Below are positions 23,125 to 31,625 of a stretch of 64,000 nt of DNA, piece after piece. The stretch spans positions 1 through 64,000 of the forward strand of contig JAEESN010000004.1 in NCBI GenBank assembly GCA_016286365.1, written 5' to 3'. Position 1 is the first letter of the stretch. Every line of letters begins with the position of its first letter. The translations under genes and the position numbers were made by a program. Source of the stretch: Treponema sp. GTDB lineage: Bacteria; Spirochaetota; Spirochaetia; Treponematales; Treponemataceae. A model generated the notes under the pieces. That model was given only the letters and a program-made list of their open reading frames with translations, did no database searches and was not told where the DNA came from.

Positions 23125-24974
23125 TGTTTAATCCCCCATCCAATACTTACTTTCTTAGCGTGCAATACATCTGTATCAAAGTCGAAGATAAGGCGAGATA
23201 CAACTAAAGCTGTGAATAATGATGAAACAACACCGATTGCAAGTGAAATTGCGAATCCCTGAATTGCACCAGTACCAAGCTCTGCGAGGAAGAATGCAGC
23301 AATGAATGTTGTAATGTTAGAGTCTAAGATTGCAAGGAAGGCGTTGCTGAATCCCATAGAGATTGCAGCCTGTCTGCTCTTTCCTGCTCTGAGCTCTTCT
23401 TTAATACGTTCAAAAATAAGTACGTTAGCATCTACTGCCATACCGATTGTAAGAATCATACCGGCAATAGAAGAAAGTGTAAGTGTAAGATTGAATCCCG
23501 AAAGGATTGAGAACATGATATAAAGGTTTAAAACCTGAGCAACAATGGCATTAATACCAGAAGCCTTGTAGAAGATGAGCATAAAGATGAGGATTAAGCC
23601 TAAACCTAAGAGGATAGCCATAATACCCTGTTTGATTGCTACTTCACCAAGAGAAGCTCCAATTACCTGCTGACTTTCGATTTCGAGCGGAACCTGGAGC
23701 CATGCAGACTGCAATACCTTTTTAATGTTCATTGCTTCGTCGTAAGAGAAAGAACCAGAAAGGCTGATGCTTCCGTTACCGATAACGTCTCTGATTACAG
23801 CGTTCTGTTTAACTTTGTTGTCGCTTACGATTGCAAGATATTTTCCAATATTCTTTTCTGTGAATTCTGCGAAAATCTGAGCACCTTCTGCATCGAGTGC
23901 AAAGTGAACTTCGATTTCGCCGTCTCTTGTTGCAACATCAGCATTTCTGATGTATTTACCGTCAAGAGCGATTTCTTTAGAAACAACTAAATATCCATCT
24001 TTCTGATCAAGTCCGTAAGCATCTTTTTTATACTGACCAAGAACTTCGTATCCTTCAGGAACAAGCTCTGTTCTTAAAAGTTCACCTGCAGAATTGAATG
24101 TAGATGTAGGATGTTCGTTATAGTAAGCATTGAATTTTGCTGTAGCATCCATATCTGAAAGACGGAAGTTCAATAAACCTTTTCCCATAATTAAAGCAGA
24201 AACAGCTTCTGTCTGAGAAGATCCCGGGATTTCGATATAGATTCTATCGCTTCCCTGCTGACGGATAACCGGAGAAGAAAGACCATAGCGGTCGATTCTT
24301 TCTGAAAGGTTCTGAACTACATCTGCCATTGCTTCTTTTTTGAATTCATTTTCGTCAAAAGATTTTAATGCTTCTTCGCCTGTAGCAGGAGCTTCGAGGT
24401 TAGCAGATTCTTCTCCAGAAGCATTATCTTCGCTTTCTGAAAGACGTTTATTAATAGAAATAAGATCTGCTTTTTTTGCTTCTACTGCAGCATCAAGATC
24501 TGCACGTACGATGATGTTCATACCACCGGCAAGGTCAAGACCAAGCTTTACAGAGTTGTTATAATTCTTTTTTGCTTTAAGAATCTCGTCGCGGTATTTT
24601 GCTTCTACTGCTTCAAGAAATTTAATTTCGCCAGGGAAAGCATTCAATACATCAGAAACAGTCATTTCTGAAGGAATCTTATCTCCATGTCTCTTGTATT
24701 CCTTTTTTGCAGCTTTAACCAGCCAGTCATATTCTGGTCCGAGTTTAGCTTTTGAATCTGTCTGAGCCATCTTTTTAATTGCTGTTACAGTTTCAATAGC
24801 CTGTGAGTTTGCATGATCCCTGATTCTTTCTGTAGAACTCAATGCAAGTGCCTGAAGCTCTTTTGGTGTTCTTCCATACCATGTAATAGATGGCCATAAG
24901 AAAACAAGACAAAGTCCAAGAACTGCAAGAATGATTAAGAATCGAGATCTCTTGTTCAATTGAATGTTGATCAT
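23121..24974 (-). CDS. secD: protein translocase subunit SecD
   Basis: A 617-residue partner of SecF. One membrane segment near the N-terminus (residues ~12-30), the signature LGLDLAGGMNIIV, a large periplasmic P1 domain with VIRQQGSDRIYIEIPG, and a C-terminal block of membrane helices with AGMILTIGMAVDANVLIFERIKEEL. The middle gene of yajC-secD-secF, 22 bases after yajC and with a four-base overlap into secF. Confidence 0.96.
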   Translation of the reverse strand: MINIQLNKRSRFLIILAVLGLCLVFLWPSITWYGRTPKELQALALSSTERIRDHANSQAIETVTAIKKMAQTDSKAKLGPEYDWLVKAAKKEYKRHGDKIPSEMTVSDVLNAFPGEIKFLEAVEAKYRDEILKAKKNYNNSVKLGLDLAGGMNIIVRADLDAAVEAKKADLISINKRLSESEDNASGEESANLEAPATGEEALKSFDENEFKKEAMADVVQNLSERIDRYGLSSPVIRQQGSDRIYIEIPGSSQTEAVSALIMGKGLLNFRLSDMDATAKFNAYYNEHPTSTFNSAGELLRTELVPEGYEVLGQYKKDAYGLDQKDGYLVVSKEIALDGKYIRNADVATRDGEIEVHFALDAEGAQIFAEFTEKNIGKYLAIVSDNKVKQNAVIRDVIGNGSISLSGSFSYDEAMNIKKVLQSAWLQVPLEIESQQVIGASLGEVAIKQGIMAILLGLGLILIFMLIFYKASGINAIVAQVLNLYIMFSILSGFNLTLTLSSIAGMILTIGMAVDANVLIFERIKEELRAGKSRQAAISMGFSNAFLAILDSNITTFIAAFFLAELGTGAIQGFAISLAIGVVSSLFTALVVSRLIFDFDTDVLHAKKVSIGWGIKQ

Positions 24975-24996
24975 TTTTTATAAACCCCAATATTAA

Positions 24997-25404
24997 TTAT
25001 TCAGATATTTTCTCTGATTTTTTATTTTTCTTTGCTTTTTTTGCAGCTGCTGCTTCTGCTTCTTCTGCTAATTCTGCAGGAGACTTTTCTCTTGTAGCAA
25101 TTGCGCTGCGGTTGAATTCGATTTTTGCATCATCATCAACTTTGATAACGATTGTTTTTTCTTTTACAGAAGATACAACACCGTGAATACCACCGATTGT
25201 GATAACCTTGTCGCCCTTCTTCAAAGCGTTAATCATTTTTTCTGTTTCTTTCTGTTTCTTATTCTGTGGACGAATTAAGAAAAAATAAAAGATTACAAAA
25301 ATTAATACTAATGGCAAAAACATTCCTGCCATAGATCCGCCAAGTTCACCAGCACCTGCTGTACCAGTTGAATTAGCTGTAGTTAAAAAAGATAAAAAAG
25401 ACAT
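24997..25404 (-). CDS. yajC: preprotein translocase subunit YajC
   Basis: A 135-residue small membrane protein of the SecDF-YajC complex. One membrane segment (about residues 28-46) ends in FFLIRPQNKKQKE, the family signature, and the KGDKVITIGGIHGVV domain follows. The C-terminus is an Ala/Lys/Glu-rich tail. AGGTGGA precedes the ATG. First gene of the SecDF operon. Confidence 0.95.
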   Translation of the reverse strand: MSFLSFLTTANSTGTAGAGELGGSMAGMFLPLVLIFVIFYFFLIRPQNKKQKETEKMINALKKGDKVITIGGIHGVVSSVKEKTIVIKVDDDAKIEFNRSAIATREKSPAELAEEAEAAAAKKAKKNKKSEKISE

Positions 25405-25525
25405 TTAAAAATCCACCTGAATTTATATTTTTTTTTGATAATAATATCAATTTTATAAAGATATCATTTATGTGGCTTTGTGTCTATATTCCAAAATTGG
25501 AAAATCGGAATGAAAAGAGCGTTGT

Positions 25526-25573
25526 GATTAGTTTATAAGCTGTATGAATGATTAATTTATAAGCTGTGTGAGT
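25526..25573. repeat. 24-base tandem duplication over the 3' end of the TPR gene
   Basis: 25526-25549 and 25550-25573 are 24-base copies with three differences. The second includes the final codons (QLIN) and stop of the TPR-protein gene; the first encodes the same QLIN-stop just past the real stop. Confidence 0.7.
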
Positions 25574-27336
25574 GCTTCGTTTATTTTTTTGAGTGATGAG
25601 TCGTTTGGATTGATTGCTACAACCTGCTTTAAGTAATACTGCGCTTTTTTATAATCTTTTTTCTCGAAGTAGATTTCGTACAGACGGAAGAGTGAATCGC
25701 TGTTTCTTGAATCTGCCATAAGGCTCGATCTTAAATCTGCAAGCACGCTTTCTTCTGTTCTCTGAAGGAAACTTCTCTGATAGTAAAGATAGCTTTTTAC
25801 GTGCTGAGAATTTGTCTGTGCCATAAGAGAGTTTATAAGGTTGAGTGATGAGTCGCGGCTGTTTACCTGACAGTATGCGTATACATAAGTTTCTATGATT
25901 GTCTCGTTTGTTTTATCTGCGTTGTATGCTTTCTGTGCAACATCGAGTGCTTCGTTTTTCTTTCCGCATTTTACACAGACGTTTACGTGTCTCTTAATGA
26001 TTTCTGCATCGCCCGAAACCTTTTTAATCAGCTGGGAAGAAATGTCGTACGCTTCGTTCCAGTTCTTTCTCTGAATAAGTCCGTCTAAAGCGTATAAAAG
26101 TGCAGTTGTATTTTCGGGATTCTTTTTAAGGACAATTCCTGCAAGGTCATCTGCATATTTTCCGGCTACAGGTGAATCTGTCATGGAAGAAATGCGGGCT
26201 GCCATCATAAGGGCATCTTCGCTGTCCGGATAAAGTTTTAATGCTTTTTCTACAGTTTCTGTTGCAGCCGAAACATTCTTACTCCAGTCAAGCTGCACTT
26301 TTGCGCGGAGGATAAGATAATCAAGATTCTTGTCGTCCTGGCGGGCATACATATCAAGAAGAGATACTGCGTGGATATAATCTTTTTTCTGAATAAAAAT
26401 CTTTGCACGGAAAAGAACGAATTCAAGATCATTAGGAGTCTGCTGTAAAACTCTTGCTACATAATCTTCTGCCTGATCAAGTTCGTTGTTTTTATATGCA
26501 ATATATGCGCTCTGTTTTAAAACCTGAATATCGTTTATCTGCGAAGAGGAAACCGATTTTACAACACTGGAAGCAAGCTCGTTATTTCCGTTGTGACTTA
26601 AAATCCTTGAATATGCAATACAGATCTGAAGGGTGTCTGAAGAAGTTTCGTATGCTTTTTTAAGATACTGTTCCGAAGTTCTATAGTCCCCTTTTTTTTC
26701 GTAAAGAACACCGGCAATATAATTTGCAAGAACCGAATCAGGCTTTTTAGAAAGAGCCAGTTTTACCGATGCTTCGCACTGATTCAAAAGCTTGTCGTTT
26801 GTCTTGATTGCAGTAAAAAGAACAAGACATGGAAGTATTGTAGAAAGAAAATCGCTGTTACCGGTACTTGAATCAAAAACACCGCTTCTTGCAGATTTTA
26901 CGGCGCCTGTATAAGGATTGGAATTTTCCGGCTGATAAACTGTCCAGTCAACCTTCTGAGTCTCCCATACGATTTCCATAATGGAAGCAGCAACAGAAAT
27001 AAGAACTTTTTCGCTTTCTATATAATCAGCTTCGTTCTTTCTGAATCTGGACATGGCGCTTTTAATGGAAGAAGGAGAACCGATTTCTACATCATTAAGG
27101 ATTGATTCATCAACTTTACCAAAATAACCCTTTTTATTTCCTGTTCCGGGAAGCTTTGTAGAACCTTCTGTTGTTATTGGAGTTGATTCTGTTGCGCCTG
27201 CAGTTTCTGTCTGAGTGGATGGAGACTGAGTTACAGGAGCCTTATCCTTTTTTCCACCCGCAAAAAGAAGATTTACGGAAAAAGAAATCAGGATAAAAAA
27301 GAGGAAAATTTTACTGTGTTTCTGCGCAAAAAACAT
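25552..27336 (-). CDS. exported TPR-repeat protein
   Basis: A 594-residue protein with a signal segment (FLFFILISFSVNLLFA) followed by a Ser/Thr-rich low-complexity linker to about residue 75. From about residue 185 to the end it is built of TPR-like helical pairs (for example PDSVLANYIAGVLYEKKGDYRTSEQYLKKA cut short here at its core ANYIAGVLYEKKGDYRTSEQ). TPR arrays bind proteins, so a scaffold role in the periplasm or at the outer membrane is likely. Nine bases after the stop of the small membrane protein gene, so probably co-transcribed with it. A 24-base tandem repeat covers its 3' end. Confidence 0.8.
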   Translation of the reverse strand: MFFAQKHSKIFLFFILISFSVNLLFAGGKKDKAPVTQSPSTQTETAGATESTPITTEGSTKLPGTGNKKGYFGKVDESILNDVEIGSPSSIKSAMSRFRKNEADYIESEKVLISVAASIMEIVWETQKVDWTVYQPENSNPYTGAVKSARSGVFDSSTGNSDFLSTILPCLVLFTAIKTNDKLLNQCEASVKLALSKKPDSVLANYIAGVLYEKKGDYRTSEQYLKKAYETSSDTLQICIAYSRILSHNGNNELASSVVKSVSSSQINDIQVLKQSAYIAYKNNELDQAEDYVARVLQQTPNDLEFVLFRAKIFIQKKDYIHAVSLLDMYARQDDKNLDYLILRAKVQLDWSKNVSAATETVEKALKLYPDSEDALMMAARISSMTDSPVAGKYADDLAGIVLKKNPENTTALLYALDGLIQRKNWNEAYDISSQLIKKVSGDAEIIKRHVNVCVKCGKKNEALDVAQKAYNADKTNETIIETYVYAYCQVNSRDSSLNLINSLMAQTNSQHVKSYLYYQRSFLQRTEESVLADLRSSLMADSRNSDSLFRLYEIYFEKKDYKKAQYYLKQVVAINPNDSSLKKINEALTQLIN

Positions 27337-27345
27337 ATAACTCTT

Positions 27346-27927
27346 TTACTCTGGAATTAACTCATCATCCTGGAACTGATCAGGTTCCTCCGAGCTCTTA
27401 GTATTTCTTTTGAACATATAGACTACAAACAAAAGAACACACAACATTACAAAAAGTAACGGTCCAAATACAATAACAAAAGTTTTAAATGGAATGGAAA
27501 CAATTTTTAAAGAGAAAAGTAAAAACCATGCACTTAAAGCAGTAATGGCTGCGGAAGGTATTACAAATCCGAAAGAAACCTTTCTGTATTTATAAAAGCC
27601 CGAAATAAACAGTATTATACCGTTTCCTATTCCGATTACCGGCCACAACTGCAAAAGCGTCCCTTCTATTATACTCCTCATCAGAAGAAAAGAAAATCCT
27701 CCGATGAAAAAAAATCCAAGTCCTATAAAAAGCTGATAGGAACTCTTTGTTGACTTCGTAAGAAAAGCCACCGTAATCCCTACAATCATCAGAAAGACAG
27801 GAAGTGAATCTAAAATCTTTGCATGCTCACGCTCTGAATTAAAGATTGTTACAATAAAAACAACAATAAAGAGAATGATGGCTAAACCAAGCAATAGATT
27901 CAGTAAAAAATATCCTTTTTTGTTCAT
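27346..27927 (-). CDS. conserved hypothetical integral membrane protein
   Basis: A 193-residue protein with about six hydrophobic segments (near residues 7-28, 42-58, 65-85, 92-112, 118-140, 145-172) and an acidic C-terminal tail (SSEEPDQFQDDELIPE). The layout resembles small polytopic proteins of the LiaF/DUF5668 type, but I cannot assign a family with confidence. AGGAG stands nine bases ahead of the ATG. It is the first gene of a pair with the TPR protein and is divergent from the lipoprotein at 28008. Confidence 0.65.
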   Translation of the reverse strand: MNKKGYFLLNLLLGLAIILFIVVFIVTIFNSEREHAKILDSLPVFLMIVGITVAFLTKSTKSSYQLFIGLGFFFIGGFSFLLMRSIIEGTLLQLWPVIGIGNGIILFISGFYKYRKVSFGFVIPSAAITALSAWFLLFSLKIVSIPFKTFVIVFGPLLFVMLCVLLFVVYMFKRNTKSSEEPDQFQDDELIPE

Positions 27928-27972
27928 ACCATTCTCCTGTCTGTTTTTTTAGTTTAACTGTTAAAATTAATC

Positions 27973-28007
27973 TTTACAATAACAAATCACTATGTTAGAT
28001 TAAAAAT
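27973..28007 (+). promoter_or_regulatory. promoter of the lipoprotein-transglycosylase-OmpA operon
   Basis: TTTACA (27973-27978) and TTAGAT (27995-28000) are 16 bases apart and place the +1 at 28007, one base before the ATG. No ribosome site is present, so this is a near-leaderless arrangement, with a weaker -10 than the others. Confidence 0.4.
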
Positions 28008-29060
28008 ATGAATTTTCGTAAAGTTTTACTTATATATACTTCTGCCTTTATTTTATTTTCGGCATCTTTTACTTCCTGCAGGAAAGAAATTAATTCATCT
28101 TTTACAGATAAAGAACTCATAGAATACTATAAAGAACAGCTTAAAACACAGAACCTCAATTCCATACAGAAATACAGCATTGTAAAAAAGATGGCTATAA
28201 GCCTGAAAAATGAACATAAATACAACGACCTGATTCTTTTACTCACTGAATGGGTAGAAAAAAATCCTGATGATATTTACAAGGCTTACTGGCTTTCGAT
28301 GACTGCCGATGCATACCTCATGCTTAATGCAGAACCTGTTGCAGAATATTATCTTGACCGCATTTTGAGTACATGTCCGGATCTTTATGTTGATAATAAA
28401 TCGATTCACCTCATCTGTCTTCAAAACCTTATTCAGATCAGTAAGACACCGAGCCACAGAATCAAATATTTTAATGAACTGATTAACCGCTTTCCTCAGA
28501 ACATCAATACAACAGAGCTTTACCTCCGCCTTGCCCTTGAATACGAAAAAGATTCTCAGTGGGAAGAAGCATTAAAAACATATTCACTCTTTGTAAAACA
28601 GCCCGATGCAACTACAATTCAGATTCCGGGTGAACCTGATGCATATAAAAATGCCCGCCGAATGATAGACTTTAACAACTCTTCAAGAGACTGGACTTTT
28701 GAATCACTTCCTGCACTTGAAAACGCAATCAAACGCGCAATCAATAATTATGAACCGGGAACCCTTGACCGCTACCGTGCAAAGGTTAACTTCTTTACAA
28801 TGTCGTGGAAGCAGGATGAAACAACTGCAGATTCCCAGGAAAATTTTACCATGTATAACTGGATGAACGGAAACACAATCCGCTACAGTTCTACTTTAGA
28901 TGAATCATCAACTTCTTCGGAAGCTTATTTAAGGACATGGGGCTGGAACGATTATGTTTCCATCTGGTATTTCTACTTTAGAAAGATTGACTTCCCTCTT
29001 GATCCTGAAATCAACGGAAACTGGGAATGGGCCGGTATTTACATAGGTAACAAGTTGTAA
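28008..29060 (+). CDS. TPR-like lipoprotein
   Basis: A 350-residue protein with a lipoprotein signal (FSASFTSC, Cys24). Residues ~40-200 show short helical repeats of the TPR/SEL type (NLNSIQKYSIVKKMAISLKN, DIYKAYWLSMTADAYLMLNA). The C-terminal part, rich in Trp and Tyr, contains no domain I can name. The stop overlaps the next start as TAATG, so it is translationally coupled to the lytic transglycosylase. A role in cell-wall remodelling at the envelope is likely from context. Confidence 0.75.
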   Translation: MNFRKVLLIYTSAFILFSASFTSCRKEINSSFTDKELIEYYKEQLKTQNLNSIQKYSIVKKMAISLKNEHKYNDLILLLTEWVEKNPDDIYKAYWLSMTADAYLMLNAEPVAEYYLDRILSTCPDLYVDNKSIHLICLQNLIQISKTPSHRIKYFNELINRFPQNINTTELYLRLALEYEKDSQWEEALKTYSLFVKQPDATTIQIPGEPDAYKNARRMIDFNNSSRDWTFESLPALENAIKRAINNYEPGTLDRYRAKVNFFTMSWKQDETTADSQENFTMYNWMNGNTIRYSSTLDESSTSSEAYLRTWGWNDYVSIWYFYFRKIDFPLDPEINGNWEWAGIYIGNKL

Positions 29061-30193
29061 TGACAAAAAAAATCATCCTCCTGCCACTGTTTTTTCTTAC
29101 CCTCACTTATGCTTCGGCAGAAAGTTATGATGACACCTCCCCTGCACTCAGGCCGACTTTAAACGACAAATCAATTTTAAACGAAGATTCAAATCATTCT
29201 GTTTCTGAATCTAAAATCCTCATGTATAACAGCCTTTATCTTACAGGCTATGAACGCGACGAAGTAGAAGAATTCCGTAAGCTTTTTAAACGCCCTACAT
29301 ACAACGCCCTTTTGCGGGATTCTCTTGAAGAAGCAATGGAACTCAGGCTTTATGTAAGAAAGGCTCTTGTAAATGCAGGGCTTCCTCCCGAGCTTGAATA
29401 TCTTCCTGTTGTGGAATCATATTATAAAACTAAGGCTAAATCGCGCTCCGGGGCTTTGGGTTTATGGCAGTTTATGGCCAACAGCGTAAAACCTTTTTTG
29501 GAATTGAACGACTTTGTAGACGAAAGACTTGATCCATGGAAAGAAACAGAAGCAGCAATCCAAAAACTTTCCGACAACTACCGAATGTTCCATGACTGGC
29601 TTTTAGCGATTGCGGCTTATAACTGCGGGGCTGGGACAATGCAGAGAGCTTTAAATAAGGCCGAAGTAAAAAATTTCTGGTATCTTTGTGAAAAAGAACT
29701 TCTTCCAAAACAGACAAGAGATTATGTTCCAAAGCTTTTAGCGATTGCAGACCTTACAATCAATTCTGAATATTACCAGATGGATATACCGTTCCATCAG
29801 GAAGAATACGAAACTCTTTATAACGAAGCAAACGGCATTTTTGATTATGTAACCGTAAATAAACCTTATTCCATTAAACAGCTTGCACGCGAAATGCGCC
29901 TTGATACAGATACAATGCTCTATTTAAATCCTTCGTTTATAGAAGGATATACTCATCCGACAAAAGAATCTGTAATCCGTCTGCCAAAAGGAACTTTAGA
30001 AAGTGCCCAGGCGGCTTTAGAAAAAATTGAACCTCTGGAAATACCATTTAAATACAAGGTTGTTAAAGGGGACACTCTCTGGGGCATTTCGAGAAAGTAC
30101 AAGGTGTCTGTAAAATCAATCTGTGAGCTTAATAACATCAAGGAAAATGCAGTTTTAAGTATTGGAAAAATTCTTTATATTCCGCCAAAATAG
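29060..30193 (+). CDS. MltD-like lytic transglycosylase with LysM
   Basis: A 377-residue exported enzyme (signal peptide MTKKIILLPLFFLTLTYASA) that cleaves peptidoglycan glycan strands. The SLT/family 1 domain is at residues ~110-235, with the catalytic Glu in LEYLPVVESYYKTKA and the motifs SGALGLWQFM and AYNCGAGTM. A degenerate LysM-like stretch (YSIKQLAREMRLDTDTMLYL) precedes a clear C-terminal LysM (YKVVKGDTLWGISRKYKVSV). Sits between a lipoprotein and an OmpA-like protein in one operon. Confidence 0.92.
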   Translation: MTKKIILLPLFFLTLTYASAESYDDTSPALRPTLNDKSILNEDSNHSVSESKILMYNSLYLTGYERDEVEEFRKLFKRPTYNALLRDSLEEAMELRLYVRKALVNAGLPPELEYLPVVESYYKTKAKSRSGALGLWQFMANSVKPFLELNDFVDERLDPWKETEAAIQKLSDNYRMFHDWLLAIAAYNCGAGTMQRALNKAEVKNFWYLCEKELLPKQTRDYVPKLLAIADLTINSEYYQMDIPFHQEEYETLYNEANGIFDYVTVNKPYSIKQLAREMRLDTDTMLYLNPSFIEGYTHPTKESVIRLPKGTLESAQAALEKIEPLEIPFKYKVVKGDTLWGISRKYKVSVKSICELNNIKENAVLSIGKILYIPPK

Positions 30194-30208
30194 CCCGATA
30201 ATGGAAGA

Positions 30209-31549
30209 ATGAAAAAGATATTGTTATTAACAGCAGTTTTTGTCACTCTTTTCTCTTCTGCTCACGCAATTCCTAACGGAACTATTGAATCCAGAAGCCG
30301 TATAGACTGGATATCGCGTAAATTTATTTCTGACATCAGTATGGATGTAAAAAAGGCCGGAATTCAGCTTCCTTCCGGTAAAAAACAGGCTGCAGCTTTT
30401 ATTAAGATGAAACTTCCTCAGCTTGTGCAGGATCCACTGCTTTTCTTATATGCCGATTCATCAAAAACACTTTCTGATTACGTAATCACAGAGGATATTT
30501 CTTTAATCCAGGTTCAAAACTTTATTGCCGGCGGATATAAAACTCCGGAAGTATTTACAAAAGATGCCTTAAGATTGAATACAACAAATACACTTTATAT
30601 AGATGATCTTGGGAAATATCTTATTAAACACAGGATTTCTTATCTGCCCGAAGAACCAATCGAAACTGTTCCATCCCGCCCTTATACAGGAATCATAATT
30701 GATGCAAGGGGTAAACTTTCGGTTCACGGTGAATATGTAAAAGATATTACAAACCCATGTTTTTATCCTAAAATCTGGGACGAAAAGATGAATACCGTAT
30801 ACGAAAGAAGCATGGTAAATCCTGATGTGATTATGAAGCAGGGACTTGTTTCTTACGATTATACAGAAAATCCCAAAAATTATATAAGCAGGATTGGTAA
30901 TGATCCACTCTTTATAAAAGCAGTAGAAGTTTTTGGTCGTAACAGAACAGACCCTATAATTTCCCGTGAAGACGCATTAAAAATCCTCACAGTTCCGGAA
31001 AACATCAAGCTCCTTCAGGAAGGAAAAGTTGTAATTCTTCTTGATAAGGAAAGCCTTGTTTACGACATTGCTGTTCCCGAAAAAAACGAACTTTTTTATG
31101 TTAATCTTGAAAAAGCTAAGGAACACTTCCTTATTGCTGCCCCTAAGGGAATTGAATTAAATGTTGATGATCAGATTCCAACATACATCATCAATCTTCA
31201 CTTCTACCCTGATTCTCCAAAGCTTTTACCTGATGATGAAAAACTGATTAAGTGGGTTGCAGAAGATATCCGTAAACTCATAATCGAAGACGGATACACA
31301 ATTTTAGTTGAAGGTCACACGGCCGATGTCGGAAAACCGGTTGGTCAGCTGAATCTTTCTAAAGACAGGGCAATGGCGGTAGTCGAAGCGCTTGTAAAAG
31401 AAGGCATTGCCAGATCCATTCTTTCTTCTAAAGGATACGGTGGAACACTCCCACGCGCAGATAACAGCACGGAAGAAGGAAGAGCTCAGAACAGGCGCGT
31501 AGAAATTACCGTTCAGCCAAAAGCAACATACGTTCAACGCGACTGGTAG
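30209..31549 (+). CDS. OmpA C-terminal-domain protein
   Basis: A 446-residue exported protein (signal peptide ending AHA). The last ~115 residues are an OmpA/Pal peptidoglycan-binding domain: YTILVEGHTADVGKPVGQLN, LSKDRAMAVVEAL, SSKGYGG and GRAQNRRVEI. The preceding ~300 residues are of unknown fold. It probably ties the outer membrane or a periplasmic structure to the wall. GGAAG lies six bases before the ATG, and the gene is 15 bases after the transglycosylase. Convergent with pcrA; a weak hairpin (CCGGATGA/TCGTCCGG) lies between. Confidence 0.85.
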   Translation: MKKILLLTAVFVTLFSSAHAIPNGTIESRSRIDWISRKFISDISMDVKKAGIQLPSGKKQAAAFIKMKLPQLVQDPLLFLYADSSKTLSDYVITEDISLIQVQNFIAGGYKTPEVFTKDALRLNTTNTLYIDDLGKYLIKHRISYLPEEPIETVPSRPYTGIIIDARGKLSVHGEYVKDITNPCFYPKIWDEKMNTVYERSMVNPDVIMKQGLVSYDYTENPKNYISRIGNDPLFIKAVEVFGRNRTDPIISREDALKILTVPENIKLLQEGKVVILLDKESLVYDIAVPEKNELFYVNLEKAKEHFLIAAPKGIELNVDDQIPTYIINLHFYPDSPKLLPDDEKLIKWVAEDIRKLIIEDGYTILVEGHTADVGKPVGQLNLSKDRAMAVVEALVKEGIARSILSSKGYGGTLPRADNSTEEGRAQNRRVEITVQPKATYVQRDW

Positions 31550-31625
31550 AAAACACCGTGAATTAAACACAAAGTACCGGATGATTAAAAAGCAGCGCAT
31601 GCGTAAATAATTCGTCCGGCATAAA

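Noticed and set aside
31556-31618. Terminator between ompA-like gene and pcrA
   Set aside because: The hairpin CCGGATGA/TCGTCCGG has a 20-base-plus loop and no T run on either side.
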